Below, one piece after another: positions 5,311 through 5,909 of a stretch of DNA of 5,909 nt. The stretch spans positions 1-5,909 of the forward strand of contig JALSNL010000004.1 of assembly GCA_026987055.1 (NCBI GenBank), in the 5' to 3' direction. The DNA is from Melioribacteraceae bacterium. GTDB taxonomy: Bacteria > Bacteroidota > Ignavibacteria > Ignavibacteriales > Melioribacteraceae. A model generated the notes under the pieces. It did no database searches. It was given only the letters and a program-made list of their open reading frames with translations, and was not told where the DNA came from. Within the stretch, counting starts at the first letter, position 1. Every line of letters begins with the position of its first letter. The position numbers and the translations under genes were made by a program.

Positions 5311-5737
5311 GGTTCATTTTTTCAAAACTAAAATTAAGTGGGATTCTAATTTTAACGGAATACTTACCGAGCAAAATTTCCCTAATATTAAAATAACAAC
5401 TCCACCGGAATTTTCTAACGGAGAACAAAATACATGGACTCCCGAACATCTTTTTGTTGCATCGGTTAATGTTTGTTTAATGACAACTTTTTTGGCTATT
5501 GCAAAAAACTCCAAATTGAATTTTAACAGTTATTCTTCGGAAGCTAATGGGAAGTTAGAAAAAATAGATAATAAATTTATGTTTACGGAAATAGAATTAT
5601 ACCCTGAAATAACCGTTGATTTGGAAAAAGACATTGAAAGAACAGAACGTATTTTAAATAAAGCAAAAGAGCATTGTTTGGTTTCCAATTCTATAAAATC
5701 CAATGTAATTGTAATGCCTAAAATCAGAATCGGTTAA
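5297..5737 (+). CDS. OsmC-family protein (Ohr/OsmC-like, YhfA type)
   Basis: A 146-residue protein of normal OsmC length. Trp47-Thr-Pro-Glu50-His-Leu-Phe-Val-Ala-Ser-x3-Cys60 starts the central helix, and Ala-Lys-Glu-His-Cys127-Leu-Val-Ser near the end supplies the second cysteine. These are the two reactive cysteines of the family, which reduces organic hydroperoxides or acts on other thiol-reactive compounds. The Arg that activates the first Cys in true Ohr/OsmC enzymes has no candidate, since there is no Arg before residue 114; this points to the YhfA-like branch with uncertain substrate. Three consecutive ATG codons (5297, 5300, 5303) could each be the start; all overlap the anti-sigma gene by 8 to 14 bases, so translation is coupled. 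Being third in a sigma/anti-sigma operon suggests it is an output of the thiol stress response. Confidence 0.88.
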   Translation: MMMNKVHFFKTKIKWDSNFNGILTEQNFPNIKITTPPEFSNGEQNTWTPEHLFVASVNVCLMTTFLAIAKNSKLNFNSYSSEANGKLEKIDNKFMFTEIELYPEITVDLEKDIERTERILNKAKEHCLVSNSIKSNVIVMPKIRIG

Positions 5738-5792
5738 AAAAATTTACCAAAAAGATTCATCATATAATTTTGAACTTATTGCCAAGGTTCCG
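5738..5792. other. Short convergent intergenic gap
   Basis: This AT-rich 55-base gap lies between the stop of the OsmC gene and the stop of the probable - strand reading frame. I looked for a two-way terminator: GGTTAAA (5732-5738) and TTTACC (5743-5748) could pair weakly, but there is no strong stem with a T-run on either strand. Nothing else is seen. Confidence 0.3.
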
Positions 5793-5909
5793 TTATGTAT
5801 ATCCTTTATTAAGATTAGAATTTGTATTAAAATAACGCCAAATGTTATATGGAAAAGCTTTTATTTTTTTAGTCCTTTTTAACAAATCAAATAAGTCTTT
5901 CTTTGAAAA
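5793..5909 (-). CDS. Possible C-terminal tail of a - strand gene entering from the right edge
   Basis: On the - strand one frame stays open from the right edge for 38 codons to a TAA at 5793-5795, while the other two - strand frames stop within 10 codons. The translation is rich in Lys, Leu, Phe, Tyr and Asn, with a basic stretch (Lys-Arg-Thr-Lys-Lys-Ile-Lys) followed by Ala-Phe-Pro-Tyr-Asn-Ile-Trp-Arg-Tyr-Phe, which reads like a real protein end rather than noise. It would be convergent with the OsmC gene. I do not recognise the family. A chance frame of this length in AT-rich DNA cannot be excluded, because the start lies outside the window. Confidence 0.45.
   Translation of the reverse strand, partial: FSKKDLFDLLKRTKKIKAFPYNIWRYFNTNSNLNKGYT

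Noticed and set aside
5267..5514. Two - strand frames (5267-5449 and 5314-5514) over the OsmC start
   Set aside because: They are antisense to a clear OsmC-family gene and show no recognisable family pattern.
5851..5870. AAAAGCTTTT followed by a T-run as an intrinsic terminator for OsmC
   Set aside because: The palindrome has no loop bases, is only A/T apart from a central GC, and lies inside the probable - strand reading frame more than 110 bases after the OsmC stop.

Overview
The window is AT-rich DNA from what is probably a member of the Bacteroidota/Ignavibacteriota (FCB) group. The reasons are the close resemblance of its CcoG, FixH and SafE-like proteins to that lineage as I know it, mostly weak ribosome binding sites, and tightly overlapping genes. 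This placement is an inference from protein flavour, since no rRNA gene is present. All complete genes lie on the + strand; a probable gene tail on the - strand enters from the right edge.

Left region (2-1499): a membrane protein cut by the left edge, with a VKOR/DsbB-like pattern (Ser-Cys-Cys, Ile-Pro-Asn-Ser, Cys-Pro-Phe-Cys), runs into two consecutive, divergent NosL-family lipoproteins. NosL proteins are copper-binding accessory lipoproteins best known from nitrous oxide reductase (NosZ) clusters, so this may be the end of a nos cluster or a stand-alone copper/thiol handling unit.

Middle region (1601-4186): ccoG, fixH and a TauE/SafE-DsbD_2-type membrane protein form a compact operon with a 4-base overlap and a 1-base gap. 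This is the copper-handling and assembly set for cbb3-type cytochrome oxidase. The oxidase genes ccoNOP and the copper ATPase ccoI are not in the window.

Right region (4187-5737): a 288-base leader with a perfect 8+8 inverted repeat precedes three overlapping genes: an ECF sigma factor, a short soluble zinc-finger anti-sigma factor and an OsmC-family protein. The anti-sigma protein has the zinc-site spacing of the redox switch RsrA (Cys-x25-His-x3-Cys-x2-Cys). This suggests a thiol-oxidation-responsive regulon with an OsmC-like enzyme as built-in output. Beyond it (5738-5792) is a short convergent gap, then the - strand partial reading frame.

Taken together, the window joins copper supply for respiratory metalloenzymes (NosL, CcoG, SafE), thiol redox chemistry at the membrane (the CPFC protein) and a thiol stress regulator. 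Whether the right-hand operon controls the left-hand genes cannot be told from the sequence. No mobile element, CRISPR array, tRNA or rRNA was seen.
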